A stretch of 64,000 bases of DNA from Pantoea rwandensis (GCF_000759475.1 NZ_CP009454.1:1984001-2048000), one strand, 5' to 3'; shown: positions 1 to 12,278, counted from the first letter of the stretch. The notes: generated by a model not told the origin, from the sequence alone. Translations and numbers: made by a program.

Positions 1-44
1 CTTTCTTCCTGAGTATCATTCTGCGTCATCGGGGGACGGTGTAA
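1..44 (+). CDS. Iron-siderophore ABC transporter permease, C-terminal tail (partial)
   Basis: Only the last 13 codons are inside the window (reading FFLSIILRHRGTV, then TAA). A hydrophobic stretch followed by a short basic tail is how FecCD-type permeases usually end. The TAA overlaps the ATG of the next gene (TAATG), so the two are translationally coupled. The family is inferred mainly from the downstream ATPase; too little sequence is present for more. Confidence 0.55.
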   Translation, partial: FFLSIILRHRGTV

Positions 45-832
45 TGGAACAGGGTTTACGTCTCAGCCATTTCTACGCCGGTTATCCGAAGCGTAAAGTC
101 ATTGAAGATCTCAACGTCCCGGCACTGCCGCGCGGAAAAATCACCGTGCTGCTGGGCCCGAACGGCTGCGGTAAATCGACGCTGTTGCGTGCGCTGGCCG
201 GCCTGAACAAAGGGCAGGGCGAACTGTGGCTGAACGGCGAAGAGTTAATGACCCAGCCGTTTGCACGCCGTGCGCAGCGCGTGGTATATCTGCCGCAAAG
301 CTTACCGGCGGGCGTGCATCTGCATGTGCTGGAATCGATTATCGTGGCGCAGCGTGCGTCCGGTGGCTTGCACAGCGCGTCGAGTGAAGCCGAGATCATG
401 CACTTGCTGGAACAGTTGGGTATTGCTCATCTGGCGATGCGTTATCTGGATCAGCTGTCTGGTGGTCAGAAACAGCTGGTGGGCCTGGCGCAATCGCTGA
501 TTCGCCGTCCTGAACTGCTGCTGCTGGATGAGCCGCTGAGTGCGCTCGATCTTAATTACCAGTTCCATGTGATGGATTTGGTGCGCCGCGAAACCCGCCT
601 GCGCAATATCGTCACGGTAGTGGTGGTGCATGATATCAACATCGCACTGCGTCATGCCGATCATGCTTTGATGCTGAAAGAGGGCACTCTGCTGGCTGAC
701 GGCGAGCCGTCGCAGGTGATCACGCCGGACACGCTGGCGCAGGTGTATGGCGTGCGCGGGCGTATTGAACACTGCTCGCAGGGCATGCCGCAGGTGATGA
801 TTGATGGTTTAGTGGCGGAATCGCTGGTCTAA
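44..832 (+). CDS. FecE-type iron-siderophore ABC transporter ATP-binding protein
   Basis: This 262-residue cytoplasmic ATPase should power an inner-membrane importer for ferric siderophore, haem or cobalamin. Walker A (GPNGCGKST) is at residues 38-46, the Q-loop near Q85, the ABC signature LSGGQ at 138-142, Walker B (LLLLDEP) at 158-164, and an H-loop follows in VVVHDINIA. Length and motifs match the FecE/FepC/BtuD group. It is the last gene of an operon whose permease ends at its start codon. The substrate cannot be read from the ATPase; the substrate-binding protein lies outside the window. Confidence 0.9.
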   Translation: MEQGLRLSHFYAGYPKRKVIEDLNVPALPRGKITVLLGPNGCGKSTLLRALAGLNKGQGELWLNGEELMTQPFARRAQRVVYLPQSLPAGVHLHVLESIIVAQRASGGLHSASSEAEIMHLLEQLGIAHLAMRYLDQLSGGQKQLVGLAQSLIRRPELLLLDEPLSALDLNYQFHVMDLVRRETRLRNIVTVVVVHDINIALRHADHALMLKEGTLLADGEPSQVITPDTLAQVYGVRGRIEHCSQGMPQVMIDGLVAESLV

Positions 833-919
833 ACGCCGGATAGGACGCTAAGGCTCAACATCAGGAAAGGCCGAGGGTGAATGTCGGTGCGGTTTTTAGC
901 CAATTGCCGTCAGCCATAG

Positions 920-947
920 CCAAAAAGGGCGCACCGGGTGCGCCCTT
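920..947 (-). terminator. Rho-independent terminator of the frmA-fghA unit
   Basis: AAGGGCGCACC (925-935) pairs with GGTGCGCCCTT (937-947), and on the minus strand the stem runs into TTTTT. It lies 28 bases beyond the fghA stop. Confidence 0.75.
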
Positions 948-974
948 ACTGTTATCTACATCAACTGGCGTGAT

Positions 975-1817
975 TTATACCAACAGATGCTTCGCGTGGA
1001 ACCGCAGATGGTCCTCGACAAAGCTGGCGATAAAGAAGTAGCTGTGGTCGTAACCCGGCTGTACACGCAGCTCCAGCGGGAAACCCTGCTCACGCGCTAC
1101 TGCTTCAAGGCGCTCCGGACGTAACTGATCGGCGAGGAACTGATCGCTATCCCCCTGATCGATCAGAATCGGCAAACGCTGTTCCACTTCGCGCATCAGC
1201 AAACAACTGTCCCATTCGCGCCACGTCTGGCGATCTTCACCCAGATAGGCGCTGAACGCTTTTTGTCCCCACGGTACTTCAGTTGGATTCACAATCGGTG
1301 CGAACGCGGAAGCCGAAGCAAAACGGCCACCCTGACGCAACGCCAGCACCAGCGCGCCATGGCCGCCCATCGAATGGCCCATTACCGACTGACGATCGCT
1401 CACCTTGAAGTTGCCCGCCACCAGGGCTGGCAACTCTTCACTGAGATAATCGAACATACGATAGTGCGCCGCCCAGGGTTGCTGCGTGGCGTTGAGGTAG
1501 AAACCTGCGCCCTGACCGAGATCGTAACCACTGTCATTGGCCACTTCGTCACCGCGCGGACTGGTGTCCGGCATTATCAGCACCAGACCCAGCTCAGCGG
1601 CAACACGCTGTGCACCGGCTTTGGTGGTGAAATTCTCGTCGCTACAGGTCAGTCCGGCGAGAAACCACACCACCGGCGGCGGCGTGTCAGCCTGCGGTGG
1701 CGGCAGGAAAATGCTGAAGGTCATCGGGCAGTTCAGCACCGCCGACTGATGACGCCAGCGCTGCTGCCAGCCGCCGAAGATACGATGTTCTTCCAGCAGT
1801 TCCAGAGTGGATGCCAT
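975..1817 (-). CDS. fghA: S-formylglutathione hydrolase
   Basis: This enzyme hydrolyses S-formylglutathione to formate and glutathione, the second step of glutathione-dependent formaldehyde detoxification in the cytoplasm. The 280-residue protein is an esterase-D type alpha/beta hydrolase. The nucleophile elbow GHSMGG puts Ser149 in place, an acid lies in QGDSDQF (about 223-225), and His258 in GYDHSY completes the triad. Length equals the family norm; E. coli homologues are FrmB and YeiG. It starts 12 bases after frmA on the same strand and ends at a terminator, so the two steps are encoded by one transcript. The E. coli yeiG-folE neighbourhood also fits. Confidence 0.95.
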   Translation of the reverse strand: MASTLELLEEHRIFGGWQQRWRHQSAVLNCPMTFSIFLPPPQADTPPPVVWFLAGLTCSDENFTTKAGAQRVAAELGLVLIMPDTSPRGDEVANDSGYDLGQGAGFYLNATQQPWAAHYRMFDYLSEELPALVAGNFKVSDRQSVMGHSMGGHGALVLALRQGGRFASASAFAPIVNPTEVPWGQKAFSAYLGEDRQTWREWDSCLLMREVEQRLPILIDQGDSDQFLADQLRPERLEAVAREQGFPLELRVQPGYDHSYFFIASFVEDHLRFHAKHLLV

Positions 1818-1829
1818 AACGCCTCCTTT

Positions 1830-3912
<2,083 letters not shown>

Positions 3913-4016
3913 ATTCTCTTTCCGTAAACAACTTGGTTAATATTATTCACTTTTCGTGAGTGTAATCGTCATGCATGCTAATAACAAGTGCTAAAAGAAT
4001 CTGAACGGGAGTGGGA

Positions 4017-5147
4017 ATGGCGTTTCGTGTCGCGCTGAGCGCGTTTTTAAGTTTAGTGGTTGCCATGGGGATTGGGCGATTTGCTTTCACCCCGCAGGTG
4101 CCGCTGATGATTCAGGACCATCAGCTTACCCTGACCAGCGCCAGTCTGGTGGCGGCGCTCAACTATCTTGGTTACCTGTGTGGCTCCTTCGATGCCATGC
4201 GTGCTCACCAGCGTGTGGAGTGGCGTTTGCAACTGGGTGTCTGGGGCGCGGTGATCCTGACGCTGCTGTCTGCCTGCGTCAGCGGGCCGTGGCTGCACGG
4301 CTTGATCCGCTTCGTGATTGGCGGTGCCAGCGGCTGGGCGATGGTACTGATCGCCGCGTGGAGCAACGAGCAGCTGCTGCATCATGGGCGACCGGGCTTG
4401 TCGGCGGCGGTGTTTGCCGGACCGGGCACCGGCATATTCCTCAGCGGTATGCTGGCGGTGGCGCTGCATGCCAGTGGTGCCAGCGCGGCATTAGGCTGGG
4501 CGGCTTATGGCCTGCTGGCGTTGCTGTTTATCGCTGCCATTGCGCGCTTTTTACCGCGCAGCGGGCAGTTACATCGACCCGATCAGGCACCTGCGCCGCT
4601 GGTGCTCAATGGTAATCTGAAACGCCTGGTGCTGAGCTACAGCCTGGCGGGCTTCGGCTACATTCTGCCCGCAACCTTCTTGTCGCAGATGACCGCCGCG
4701 CGTTTCCCGGACAGTGCGCTGGCGCAGTTTGTCTGGCCGGTGTTTGGCGGCGCGGCGGTGATTGGCATCGTGCTCGGCATTTTGACGCGGCGCTGGGGCA
4801 GCAGCCATCTGCGACTGGCAGTGGTGCTCTGGGCGCAGGCTTTGGGCGTCATCTCCGCGATTGTCCTGCCAGGGTTGGATGGACTGTTAATTAGCGCGCT
4901 GTTAGTCGGCGGCGGGTTCTTATGCGTGGTGCAACTGACGCTGCAATACGGCCGTGAGCTGGCGCCGCATCACGCGCGCTATCTGGCCGGGCTGCTGACT
5001 ACCGGCTACGCGGTTGGGCAATTAGGCGGGCCGCTGCTGTCATGGATCTCCAGCTTGCTGTGGCACCGCCTCGATCCGGCCTTGTGGGTCGCCGGTGGCG
5101 CGCTGATTCTGGCAGGCTTACTGGTGCTGCGCCGTTCGGCACCATGA
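4017..5147 (+). CDS. YbfB/YjiJ-family MFS transporter
   Basis: An integral inner-membrane protein of 376 residues with about 12 hydrophobic segments. The start MAFRVALSAFLSLVVAMGIGRFAFTP is typical of the YbfB/YjiJ group (GIGRFAFTP motif in helix 1). The ATG at 4017 is preferred over a GTG at 4011 because GGGAG lies about 5 bases before it. Substrate is unknown for most of this family. It is divergent from the LysR gene, which is its probable regulator. Confidence 0.85.
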   Translation: MAFRVALSAFLSLVVAMGIGRFAFTPQVPLMIQDHQLTLTSASLVAALNYLGYLCGSFDAMRAHQRVEWRLQLGVWGAVILTLLSACVSGPWLHGLIRFVIGGASGWAMVLIAAWSNEQLLHHGRPGLSAAVFAGPGTGIFLSGMLAVALHASGASAALGWAAYGLLALLFIAAIARFLPRSGQLHRPDQAPAPLVLNGNLKRLVLSYSLAGFGYILPATFLSQMTAARFPDSALAQFVWPVFGGAAVIGIVLGILTRRWGSSHLRLAVVLWAQALGVISAIVLPGLDGLLISALLVGGGFLCVVQLTLQYGRELAPHHARYLAGLLTTGYAVGQLGGPLLSWISSLLWHRLDPALWVAGGALILAGLLVLRRSAP

Positions 5148-5272
5148 AAAGCTTTCATCTCCGATTGGATTGATTGCTGGATTACGCGCGCGTTGTGTTT
5201 CACAATACGCGCTCAGAATTTCCCCCGCAGGCGACGATCTGCGGGCGCATCACCTGCCGGAGAAAGAGTACG

Positions 5273-5938
5273 ATGAGCACCTTAAGTCAGGAAGCCGCCC
5301 TGGTTCACGAAGCGCTGCTGGCGCGTGGCCTGGAAACGCCGTTACGCGCCCCGGTGCGCGAAATGGATGACGAAACCCGCAAGCGTGAAATCGCCGGTCA
5401 TATGACCCAAATCATGCAGCTGCTGAATCTGGATCTGGAAGATGACAGCCTGATGGAGACGCCACATCGCATCGCCAAGATGTACGTGGACGAGATCTTC
5501 TCTGGCCTTGATTACGCCAACTTCCCGAAAATCACCGTCATCGAGAACAAGATGAAGGTCGATGAGATGGTCACCGTGCGTGATATCACCCTGACCAGCA
5601 CCTGTGAGCACCATTTCGTGATTATCGACGGAAAAGCCACCGTCGCTTACATCCCGAAAGAGAAAGTGATTGGTCTGTCGAAGATCAACCGCATTGTGCA
5701 GTTCTTTGCCCAGCGGCCACAGGTGCAAGAGCGTCTGACCCAGCAAGTGCTGGTGGCGCTGCAAACGTTGCTTGGCACCAACAACGTGGCGGTGTCGATT
5801 GATGCGGTGCACTACTGTGTGAAAGCGCGTGGCGTGCAAGATGCCACCAGTGCCACCACCACCACATCGCTGGGTGGGTTGTTCAAGTCCAGCCAGAATA
5901 CGCGCCAGGAGTTCTTACGCGCGGTGCGTCACAGCTAA
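5273..5938 (+). CDS. folE: GTP cyclohydrolase I
   Basis: FolE converts GTP to 7,8-dihydroneopterin triphosphate, the entry step of tetrahydrofolate synthesis. The 221-residue protein is almost the same as E. coli FolE. Zinc ligands lie in TSTCEHHF (Cys111, His114) and VHYCVKARG (Cys182), and the family signature STCEHHFV is intact. The open frame extends upstream to a TTG at 5174, but the ATG at 5273 gives the conserved N-terminus [20 protein letters not shown]. The leader holds two GC-rich hairpins, including CCCGCAG/CTGCGGG at 5224-5245. A terminator separates it from yeiB. Confidence 0.97.
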   Translation: MSTLSQEAALVHEALLARGLETPLRAPVREMDDETRKREIAGHMTQIMQLLNLDLEDDSLMETPHRIAKMYVDEIFSGLDYANFPKITVIENKMKVDEMVTVRDITLTSTCEHHFVIIDGKATVAYIPKEKVIGLSKINRIVQFFAQRPQVQERLTQQVLVALQTLLGTNNVAVSIDAVHYCVKARGVQDATSATTTTSLGGLFKSSQNTRQEFLRAVRHS

Positions 5939-5944
5939 TCCTTT

Positions 5945-5968
5945 GGGCGGCTTATTGCCGCCCGTTTT
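5945..5968 (+). terminator. Terminator between folE and yeiB
   Basis: GGGCGGC (5945-5951) and GCCGCCC (5957-5963) flank a 5-base loop and are followed by GTTTT. The stem starts 7 bases after the folE stop. Confidence 0.65.
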
Positions 5969-5987
5969 CTCTCCTTCAGGTCACTCG

Positions 5988-7148
5988 ATGCAACGCTATC
6001 TTGCGCTGGATTTCATTCGTGGTTGCGCCATTCTCGGCATTCTGTTGCTCAATATCGTAGGGTTTGGCTTGCCTTCGGCAGCCTATCTCAACCCGGCGTG
6101 GCAGGGCGCTGTTTCATTTTCCGATGCCTGGACCTGGGCGATGATGGATGGCCTGGCGCAGCTGAAATTCCTCACGCTGTTTGCGCTGCTGTTCGGCGGC
6201 GGGCTGTATTTGCAAATCCCACGCGGCAGTCGCTGGATGTCGGCGCGCCTGACGTTACTGGTGCTGCTGGGTTTCATTCACAGCATCTTCTTCTGGGAAG
6301 GGGATATCCTGCTGGATTATGGTCTGACCGGGCTGATTATCTGGCGGATGCTGCGTGAAGTGCCCTCCGACAAAGCTTTGCTGCAAACTGGCGTGTTGCT
6401 CTACCTGATTGGTTGCGGCGTGCTGTTGGTGTTCTGGAGCATTTCCAGTCCTGAACCGGGGCGATCGTGGCTGCCGGGTGCCGCCGATATCGAGTATGAA
6501 AGCTACTGGAAACTGGTCGGCGGCTGGGAGGCGATTCAGAACCGTCTTGATCATCTTTCCTCCAGCCTGATGGCACTCGCCGCGCAGTACGGCTGGCAGC
6601 TGGCGGGACTGATGCTGATTGGCGCGGCGTTGATGCGCAGCGGCTGGCTGAAAGGGGAGTTCAGCGTGCAGCACTATCGCCGCTCGGCCGCGCTGCTGCT
6701 GACGATCGGCTGGCTGATTGCCATCCCCGGCATTGTGGCGCAGTGGTTGCTGGGCTGGGAATTCCGCTGGAGCGGCTTTTTGTTGCAGGTGCCGCGCGAT
6801 CTTGCCAGCCCGTTTATCAGCCTCGGTTATGCGGCGCTCTGCTTTGGCTTCTGGCCGCAAATTGGTGTCACGCGTTTCAGCTATGCGCTGCAATGCGTTG
6901 GCCGCATGGCGCTCAGTAACTATCTGCTGCAGACCTTGATCTGTACCACGCTGTTCTACCGTTTCAATCTGTTCCTCAAGTTTGATCGCCTGCATTTGCT
7001 GGCACTGGTCCCGGTTATCTGGTTGGTTAATATCCTGTTTTCAGTGCTCTGGCTGCGCTTTTTCCCGCAGGGGCCGATGGAGTGGATTTGGCGCAAACTC
7101 ACGCGTCTCGCCGCTGGTAAGACGGAGCCTTCCTCCCGCATCAGATAA
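5988..7148 (+). CDS. yeiB: DUF418 inner-membrane protein YeiB
   Basis: A 386-residue polytopic membrane protein with about ten hydrophobic segments. It starts MQRYLALDFIRGCAILGILLLNIVGFG, a hallmark of the DUF418 family (RG.A..GI...N). Length equals E. coli YeiB. The frame is open further upstream into folE, but the ATG at 5988 after TCAGG gives the conserved N-terminus. It lies 49 bases downstream of folE, the conserved folE-yeiB order. Function is unknown; related proteins are suspected of transport or envelope roles. Confidence 0.9.
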   Translation: MQRYLALDFIRGCAILGILLLNIVGFGLPSAAYLNPAWQGAVSFSDAWTWAMMDGLAQLKFLTLFALLFGGGLYLQIPRGSRWMSARLTLLVLLGFIHSIFFWEGDILLDYGLTGLIIWRMLREVPSDKALLQTGVLLYLIGCGVLLVFWSISSPEPGRSWLPGAADIEYESYWKLVGGWEAIQNRLDHLSSSLMALAAQYGWQLAGLMLIGAALMRSGWLKGEFSVQHYRRSAALLLTIGWLIAIPGIVAQWLLGWEFRWSGFLLQVPRDLASPFISLGYAALCFGFWPQIGVTRFSYALQCVGRMALSNYLLQTLICTTLFYRFNLFLKFDRLHLLALVPVIWLVNILFSVLWLRFFPQGPMEWIWRKLTRLAAGKTEPSSRIR

Positions 7149-7178
7149 TGATGTTCATCACAAAGGTTGCAGATTTGT

Positions 7179-7194
7179 ATGTAACCGTTTTCAT
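7179..7194 (+). promoter_or_regulatory. GalR/GalS-type operator upstream of galS
   Basis: The 16-mer ATGTAACCGTTTTCAT fits the consensus GTGKAANCGNTTNCAC except at its two outermost bases. It lies 96 bases before galS and next to a CRP-like site, as expected for autoregulation by GalS. Confidence 0.65.
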
Positions 7195-7197
7195 CCG

Positions 7198-7213
7198 TGT
7201 GACGTGATTCACG
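7198..7213 (+). promoter_or_regulatory. CRP binding site upstream of galS
   Basis: TGTGA-CGTGAT-TCACG matches TGTGA-N6-TCACA at 9 of 10 positions. It adjoins the operator at 7179-7194 and implies cAMP-CRP control of galS. Confidence 0.65.
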
Positions 7214-7289
7214 CAGCTGAACAAAATGCCCTGACAAAATAGCGCCGTTACGCGCTTGTCGCGCATTTTCTCCTCTGTGGAACAGCTGC

Positions 7290-8330
7290 ATGATAACGAT
7301 TCGAGATGTCGCCCGTCAGGCCGGTGTATCAGTAGCCACCGTGTCGCGTGTGCTCAATAACAGCAGTGCAGTTACCCCTGATACCCGCGAAGCCGTGCTA
7401 CAGGCGGTGGAAGCGTTGGGTTATCGCCCTAACGCCAATGCGCAGGCACTGGCCACCCAGGTCAGTGACACCATCGGCGTGGTGGTGATGGACGTATCCG
7501 ATCCCTTCTTTGGCGCATTAGTGAAAGCAGTAGATACCGTAGCCCAGCGTGTTCACAAACACGTATTGATCAGCAATTCCTGGCACCAGGAAGAGAAAGA
7601 GCGCCATGCTATTGAGGTGCTGATCCGCCAACGATGTAACGCTTTAGTGGTCCACGCGAAAACGCTTTCAGACGCTGAATTGACGCATTTTATGGACCAG
7701 GTTCCGGGTATGGTGTTGATAAACCGCACTATTCCGGGCTATGAGCATCGCTGTGTCTGCCTCGATAATGTAACGGGATCTCTGATGGCAACGCGCATGT
7801 TGTTACAACAGGGTCATCAACGCATTGGCTATCTTAGTTCCAGCCACCCGATTGAAGATGTCACACAACGCCGCGAAGGCTGGCTGCAGGCCCTGTCAGA
7901 GCAGGGAATTCGCCCGCAGGAGTCCTGGATTGCCCATGGTGAACCGGATATGCAGGGCGGTGAAGCAGCGATGGTGGAGTTATTGGGTCGTAACCTGCAT
8001 TTAACCGCCATCTTCTCCTACTGTGACGGCATGGCCGCCGGTGCCCTAACCGCATTGAAAGACAATGGTATTCAGGTGCCACAGCACTTCTCCGTCATCG
8101 GCTTTGATGATATTCCCATCTCGCGTTACACAGACCCACAGCTGACAACTGTACGCTATCCTATTGTTTCTATGGCGAAATTAGCCACGGAGCTGGCGCT
8201 AAAGGGCGCAGCCGGAGAACTCGATCCTGATGCCACCCACTGCTTTATGCCGACCCTGGTACGCCGCCATTCGGTCGCTCAGCGGCAAATTGTGGAGTCG
8301 GTCACTAATTCGGGCGATAGCGCTGTGTAA
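7290..8330 (+). CDS. galS: LacI-family galactose regulator (mgl repressor)
   Basis: GalS represses the mgl galactose/methyl-galactoside transport operon and its own gene; galactose or fucose relieves repression. The 346-residue protein has the LacI helix-turn-helix at residues 2-21 ([20 protein letters not shown]), the hinge, and a periplasmic-binding-like domain. The stretch [30 protein letters not shown] is near identical to E. coli GalS, and the C-terminus [14 protein letters not shown] also matches. It precedes mglBAC in the same orientation, as in E. coli. The mgl operator overlaps its stop codon. Confidence 0.96.
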   Translation: MITIRDVARQAGVSVATVSRVLNNSSAVTPDTREAVLQAVEALGYRPNANAQALATQVSDTIGVVVMDVSDPFFGALVKAVDTVAQRVHKHVLISNSWHQEEKERHAIEVLIRQRCNALVVHAKTLSDAELTHFMDQVPGMVLINRTIPGYEHRCVCLDNVTGSLMATRMLLQQGHQRIGYLSSSHPIEDVTQRREGWLQALSEQGIRPQESWIAHGEPDMQGGEAAMVELLGRNLHLTAIFSYCDGMAAGALTALKDNGIQVPQHFSVIGFDDIPISRYTDPQLTTVRYPIVSMAKLATELALKGAAGELDPDATHCFMPTLVRRHSVAQRQIVESVTNSGDSAV

Positions 8331-8340
8331 CCGTTTCCAA
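8325..8340 (+). promoter_or_regulatory. GalR/GalS operator of mglBAC
   Basis: GTGTAACCGTTTCCAA matches GTGKAANCGNTTNCAC at every defined base except the last. It overlaps the galS stop codon and ends 2 bases before a perfect CRP site. Confidence 0.75.
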
Positions 8341-8342
8341 TC

Positions 8343-8358
8343 TGTGATTACATTCACA
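8343..8358 (+). promoter_or_regulatory. CRP binding site of mglBAC
   Basis: TGTGA-TTACAT-TCACA is a perfect match to the core consensus TGTGA-N6-TCACA. Its position behind galS marks the mgl promoter. Confidence 0.8.
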
Positions 8359-8634
8359 GTTAATTAACATGGCGCTCACTATGATGGCAGCGTCTTACCG
8401 GACTGAAACATCATGTAACGCCGGGTTTTCCTTCTCCGGTCAGGTTTCAGTAGCCGATTGAAATAGTTCACAACACTCTTCAGGAAGCGTTTACGTACAG
8501 GGAAGTCAGGATAGCGATGGTGGCCCGGCTTTGCGTTACGCGTCCGCCCCATAAATGAGTTTGAACCGACTGCGCTGGTTGCCCGCAGGTAGCACAGCGC
8601 GATGATATGCCCTACATAAAAAACCGGAGATACC
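8359..8634 (+). other. Long 5' leader of mglB
   Basis: About 275 bases separate the CRP site from the mglB ATG. The segment holds no credible gene. Part of it must be the promoter and the rest an untranslated leader that ends in the ribosome-binding site ACCGGAGATACC. I see no known riboswitch signature. Confidence 0.5.
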
Positions 8635-9630
8635 ATGAATAAGAAGGTTTTCACGCTCACAGCACTGGTTGCCAGCATGATGTTTGGTGCAACTGCGCAC
8701 GCCGCTGATACCCGCATTGGCGTGACAATTTATAAATACGACGACAACTTTATGTCTATGGTTCGCAAAGACATCGATAGCGAAGCCAAAAAACTGGGCG
8801 GCATCCAGCTGCTGATGAATGACTCGCAGAACAGCCAGTCTACCCAGAACGACCAGATTGACGTACTGATGGCCAAAGGCGTGAAAGCGCTGGCAATCAA
8901 CCTGGTTGACCCTGCTGCAGCGGCAGTGGTGATCGACAAAGCGAAAGCGAATGATGTGCCAGTAGTGTTCTTCAACAAAGAGCCGAACGCCAAAGTGCTG
9001 GCCAGCTACCCGAAAGCCTACTACGTGGGTACCGACTCTAAAGAGTCAGGCATCATCCAGGCCAAACTGATTGAGAAGCACTGGAAAGCGACTCCAGCCT
9101 GGGATCTGAACAAAGATGGTCAGATTCAGTTTGCGCTGCTGAAAGGCGAGCCGGGCCACCCGGATGCTGAAGCGCGTACCAAATACGTGATCGAAACCCT
9201 GAACACCGATGGTTTCAAAACTCAGCAGCTGGCGATGGATACCGCGATGTGGGATACCGCGCAGGCAAAAGATAAAGTTGATGCCTGGCTGTCTGGCCCG
9301 AACGGCAACAAAATTGAAGTGATCATTGCTAACAACGATGCGATGGCAATGGGCGCAGTCGAAGCCCTGAAAGCCCACAACAAAACCAGCATTCCGATAT
9401 TTGGTGTGGATGCGCTGCCAGAAGCGCTGGCGCTGGTGAAATCCGGTGCGATGGCCGGTACCGTGCTGAACGATGCGGAAAACCAGGCGAAAGCCACCAT
9501 TGATATCGCGAAGAACCTGGCCGATGGCAAAGAGCCAACTGCGGGTACGACCTTCAAGATGGAAAACAAAATCGTACGTGTTCCTTACGTACCAGTCGAT
9601 AAAGAAAACCTGTCCCAGTTTGTGAAGTAA
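8635..9630 (+). CDS. mglB: Galactose/glucose-binding periplasmic protein
   Basis: MglB captures D-galactose and D-glucose in the periplasm, delivers them to MglAC, and in E. coli is also the Trg chemoreceptor ligand. The 331-residue precursor has a clear signal peptide ([23 protein letters not shown], cleaved before ADTRIGVT). The mature part is a type 1 sugar-binding protein. The calcium loop appears as DLNKDGQIQ near residue 157. The ribosome-binding site CCGGAGATACC is strong. First gene of mglBAC. Confidence 0.97.
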   Translation: MNKKVFTLTALVASMMFGATAHAADTRIGVTIYKYDDNFMSMVRKDIDSEAKKLGGIQLLMNDSQNSQSTQNDQIDVLMAKGVKALAINLVDPAAAAVVIDKAKANDVPVVFFNKEPNAKVLASYPKAYYVGTDSKESGIIQAKLIEKHWKATPAWDLNKDGQIQFALLKGEPGHPDAEARTKYVIETLNTDGFKTQQLAMDTAMWDTAQAKDKVDAWLSGPNGNKIEVIIANNDAMAMGAVEALKAHNKTSIPIFGVDALPEALALVKSGAMAGTVLNDAENQAKATIDIAKNLADGKEPTAGTTFKMENKIVRVPYVPVDKENLSQFVK

Positions 9631-9639
9631 TACGTACCG

Positions 9640-9660
9640 GGCGCGGCATTACGCCGCGCC
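9640..9660 (+). other. Intercistronic hairpin between mglB and mglA
   Basis: GGCGCGGC and GCCGCGCC form an 8-base-pair stem around a 5-base loop, 9 bases after the mglB stop and with no T tract. Such a hairpin would protect mglB mRNA or lower downstream expression, so that more binding protein than ATPase is made. Confidence 0.6.
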
Positions 9661-9700
9661 TTATTGCATCTGACCCACGTTTTATTTAGCCAGGTAAATT

Positions 9701-11221
9701 ATGGCCAGTGAGAATCCGACCGCACAGCGTGAATATCTGCTGGAGATGACGAATGTCTCGAAATCATTTCCAGGGGTGAAAGCCTTAGATAATGTGAATT
9801 TGAAAGTGCGGCCGCACTCAGTCCATGCCTTAATGGGCGAAAACGGCGCCGGAAAATCCACATTATTAAAATGCCTGTTTGGTATTTATAAAAAGGATAC
9901 GGGGAGCATCCTGTTTCAGGGTGAAGAGATTGATTATAAAAGTTCCAAAGAAGCGCTGGAGAATGGCGTTTCAATGGTGCATCAGGAATTAAACCTGGTA
10001 TTACAGCGCAACGTGATGGATAACATGTGGCTTGGCCGCTATCCACGCAAAGGTGTGTTTGTTGATCAGGATAAAATGTATCGCGATACCAAAGCGATCT
10101 TTGATGAATTAGATATTGATATCGATCCACGTGATAAAGTGGCCAATCTTTCTGTTTCGCAGATGCAGATGATTGAAATTGCCAAGGCATTTTCCTATGA
10201 CGCGAAAATCGTCATTATGGATGAGCCGACGTCATCGTTGACCGAAAAAGAAGTGAATCACTTGTTCACTATTATCCGTAAGCTGAAAGATCGTGGCTGC
10301 GGTATTGTGTATATCTCGCACAAAATGGAAGAGATTTTCCAGCTGTGTGATGAGATTACGATTTTGCGTGATGGACAATGGATTGCCACCCAGCCGCTGG
10401 AAGGGCTGGATATGGATAAGATCATCGCCATGATGGTTGGTCGTTCATTGAATCAGCGCTTCCCGGACAAAACCAACGTGCCGGGTGAGACCATTCTTGA
10501 GGTGCGCCATTTAACTTCGCTGCGTCAACCGTCGATCCGCGATATCTCTTTTGACCTGCGCAAAGGGGAGATTCTGGGCATTGCCGGCCTGGTGGGTGCG
10601 AAGCGTACTGACATCGTTGAAACCCTGTTTGGGATTCGTGAGAAGTCTGGCGGTACCATCAAATTGCACGGCAAAGCGATCAATAACCACAGCGCGAATG
10701 AAGCCATTAACCACGGTTTTGCGCTGGTGACGGAAGAGCGTCGTTCAACCGGGATTTATGCCTATCTGGATATTGGTTTTAACTCGCTTATTTCCAATAT
10801 TAAGAAATATAAATCCAGCATGGGTTTGCTTGATAATAAGCGCATGAAGAGTGATACCCAGTGGGTGATTGATTCAATGCGCGTGAAAACGCCGGGTCAT
10901 CATACGCAAATTGGTTCGCTTTCCGGTGGTAACCAGCAGAAAGTTATTATTGGTCGCTGGTTATTAACTCAGCCGGAAATTCTGATGCTGGATGAACCGA
11001 CACGCGGTATTGACGTCGGTGCTAAGTTCGAAATTTATCAGTTGATTTCTGAGTTGGCGAAGAAAGAGAAGGGGATCATTATTATCTCTTCTGAAATGCC
11101 AGAATTGCTGGGAATTACCGATCGTATTTTAGTGATGAGTAATGGCCTGGTAGCGGGCATTGTCGAGACCAAAACGACCTCGCAGAATGAAATCCTGCGT
11201 TTAGCGTCATTACACCTTTAA
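9701..11221 (+). CDS. mglA: Galactose/methyl galactoside ABC transporter ATPase
   Basis: MglA is the fused ATPase of the Mgl importer, with two ABC domains in one 506-residue chain, the E. coli length. The first domain has Walker [10 protein letters not shown] (about 46-54), signature LSVSQMQM and Walker B VIMDEPTS. The second has a degenerate Walker A (GLVGAKRTD, as in other sugar ATPases), signature LSGGNQQK and [13 protein letters not shown]. It lies 70 bases after mglB, behind a hairpin, and 18 bases before mglC. Confidence 0.96.
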   Translation: MASENPTAQREYLLEMTNVSKSFPGVKALDNVNLKVRPHSVHALMGENGAGKSTLLKCLFGIYKKDTGSILFQGEEIDYKSSKEALENGVSMVHQELNLVLQRNVMDNMWLGRYPRKGVFVDQDKMYRDTKAIFDELDIDIDPRDKVANLSVSQMQMIEIAKAFSYDAKIVIMDEPTSSLTEKEVNHLFTIIRKLKDRGCGIVYISHKMEEIFQLCDEITILRDGQWIATQPLEGLDMDKIIAMMVGRSLNQRFPDKTNVPGETILEVRHLTSLRQPSIRDISFDLRKGEILGIAGLVGAKRTDIVETLFGIREKSGGTIKLHGKAINNHSANEAINHGFALVTEERRSTGIYAYLDIGFNSLISNIKKYKSSMGLLDNKRMKSDTQWVIDSMRVKTPGHHTQIGSLSGGNQQKVIIGRWLLTQPEILMLDEPTRGIDVGAKFEIYQLISELAKKEKGIIIISSEMPELLGITDRILVMSNGLVAGIVETKTTSQNEILRLASLHL

Positions 11222-11239
11222 TGAAGCAAGGGCTTTAAC

Positions 11240-12250
11240 ATGAAAGCGACTACTAAAAAGAATGCGCTAACCTGGTTAAAAGAGGGCGGCATTTACGTTG
11301 TCCTGTTGGTACTGCTGGCAATTATTATTTTCCAGGATCCGACGTTTTTAAGTTTGATGAACCTGAGTAACATTCTGACCCAATCTTCGGTGCGTATTAT
11401 TATTGCACTGGGCGTGGCCGGATTGATCGTGACGCAGGGTACTGACCTGTCAGCCGGACGCCAGGTCGGTCTGGCCGCGGTGGTGGCGGCTACCTTGCTG
11501 CAATCGATGGATAATGCCAACAAGGTGTTCCCACATCTGGACACGGTTCCGATTCCGTTGGTGATTCTGACCGTGTGCATCATCGGTGGAGTGATTGGCC
11601 TGGTGAACGGCGTGATCATTGCCTATCTGAAGGTGACACCGTTTATCACCACGTTGGGCACCATGATTATCGTGTACGGCATCAACTCGCTGTATTACGA
11701 CTTCGTTGGTGCTTCACCGGTTGCTGGTTTTGACTCTGGCTTCTCCACCTTTGCCCAGGGCTTCTTGCGTTTCGGTGATTTTAAGCTGTCATTCATCACC
11801 TTCTACGCGTTTATCGCCATTATCTTCGTCTGGATTCTGTGGAATAAGACGCGCTTCGGTAAGAACATTTTCGCTATCGGTGGCAACCCTGAGGCTGCAC
11901 GTGTTTCAGGTGTTAACGTGCCGCTGAACCTGATTCTGGTCTATGCGCTGTCAGGTGTGTTTTACGCCTTCGGCGGTATGCTGGAAGCGGGCCGTATCGG
12001 CAGTGCCACTAACAACCTCGGCTTTATGTATGAGCTGGATGCGATTGCGGCTTGCGTGGTTGGCGGCGTGTCATTTGCAGGTGGCGTGGGTACCGTGGCA
12101 GGCGTGGTGACCGGTGTGATTATCTTCACCGTTATCAACTACGGTCTGACTTATATCGGCGTGAACCCTTACTGGCAATACATCATCAAGGGCGGCATCA
12201 TCATCTTCGCCGTCGCATTGGATTCACTGAAATACGCACGTAAAAAATAA
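11240..12250 (+). CDS. mglC: Galactose/methyl galactoside ABC transporter permease
   Basis: The inner-membrane channel subunit of the Mgl importer; it pairs with MglA and receives galactose from MglB. The 336-residue protein has about nine hydrophobic helices and the branched-chain/sugar permease motif around GTDLSAGRQVGL. Length matches E. coli MglC. It ends the operon, 28 bases before a strong terminator. Confidence 0.96.
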   Translation: MKATTKKNALTWLKEGGIYVVLLVLLAIIIFQDPTFLSLMNLSNILTQSSVRIIIALGVAGLIVTQGTDLSAGRQVGLAAVVAATLLQSMDNANKVFPHLDTVPIPLVILTVCIIGGVIGLVNGVIIAYLKVTPFITTLGTMIIVYGINSLYYDFVGASPVAGFDSGFSTFAQGFLRFGDFKLSFITFYAFIAIIFVWILWNKTRFGKNIFAIGGNPEAARVSGVNVPLNLILVYALSGVFYAFGGMLEAGRIGSATNNLGFMYELDAIAACVVGGVSFAGGVGTVAGVVTGVIIFTVINYGLTYIGVNPYWQYIIKGGIIIFAVALDSLKYARKK

Positions 12251-12278
12251 GACTTAGCACACAGCAAAACATCACTGC

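Noticed and set aside
6255-6995. 246-codon open frame antisense to yeiB
   Set aside because: It overlaps a conserved membrane protein gene and has the Gln/Arg-rich composition of an antisense frame.
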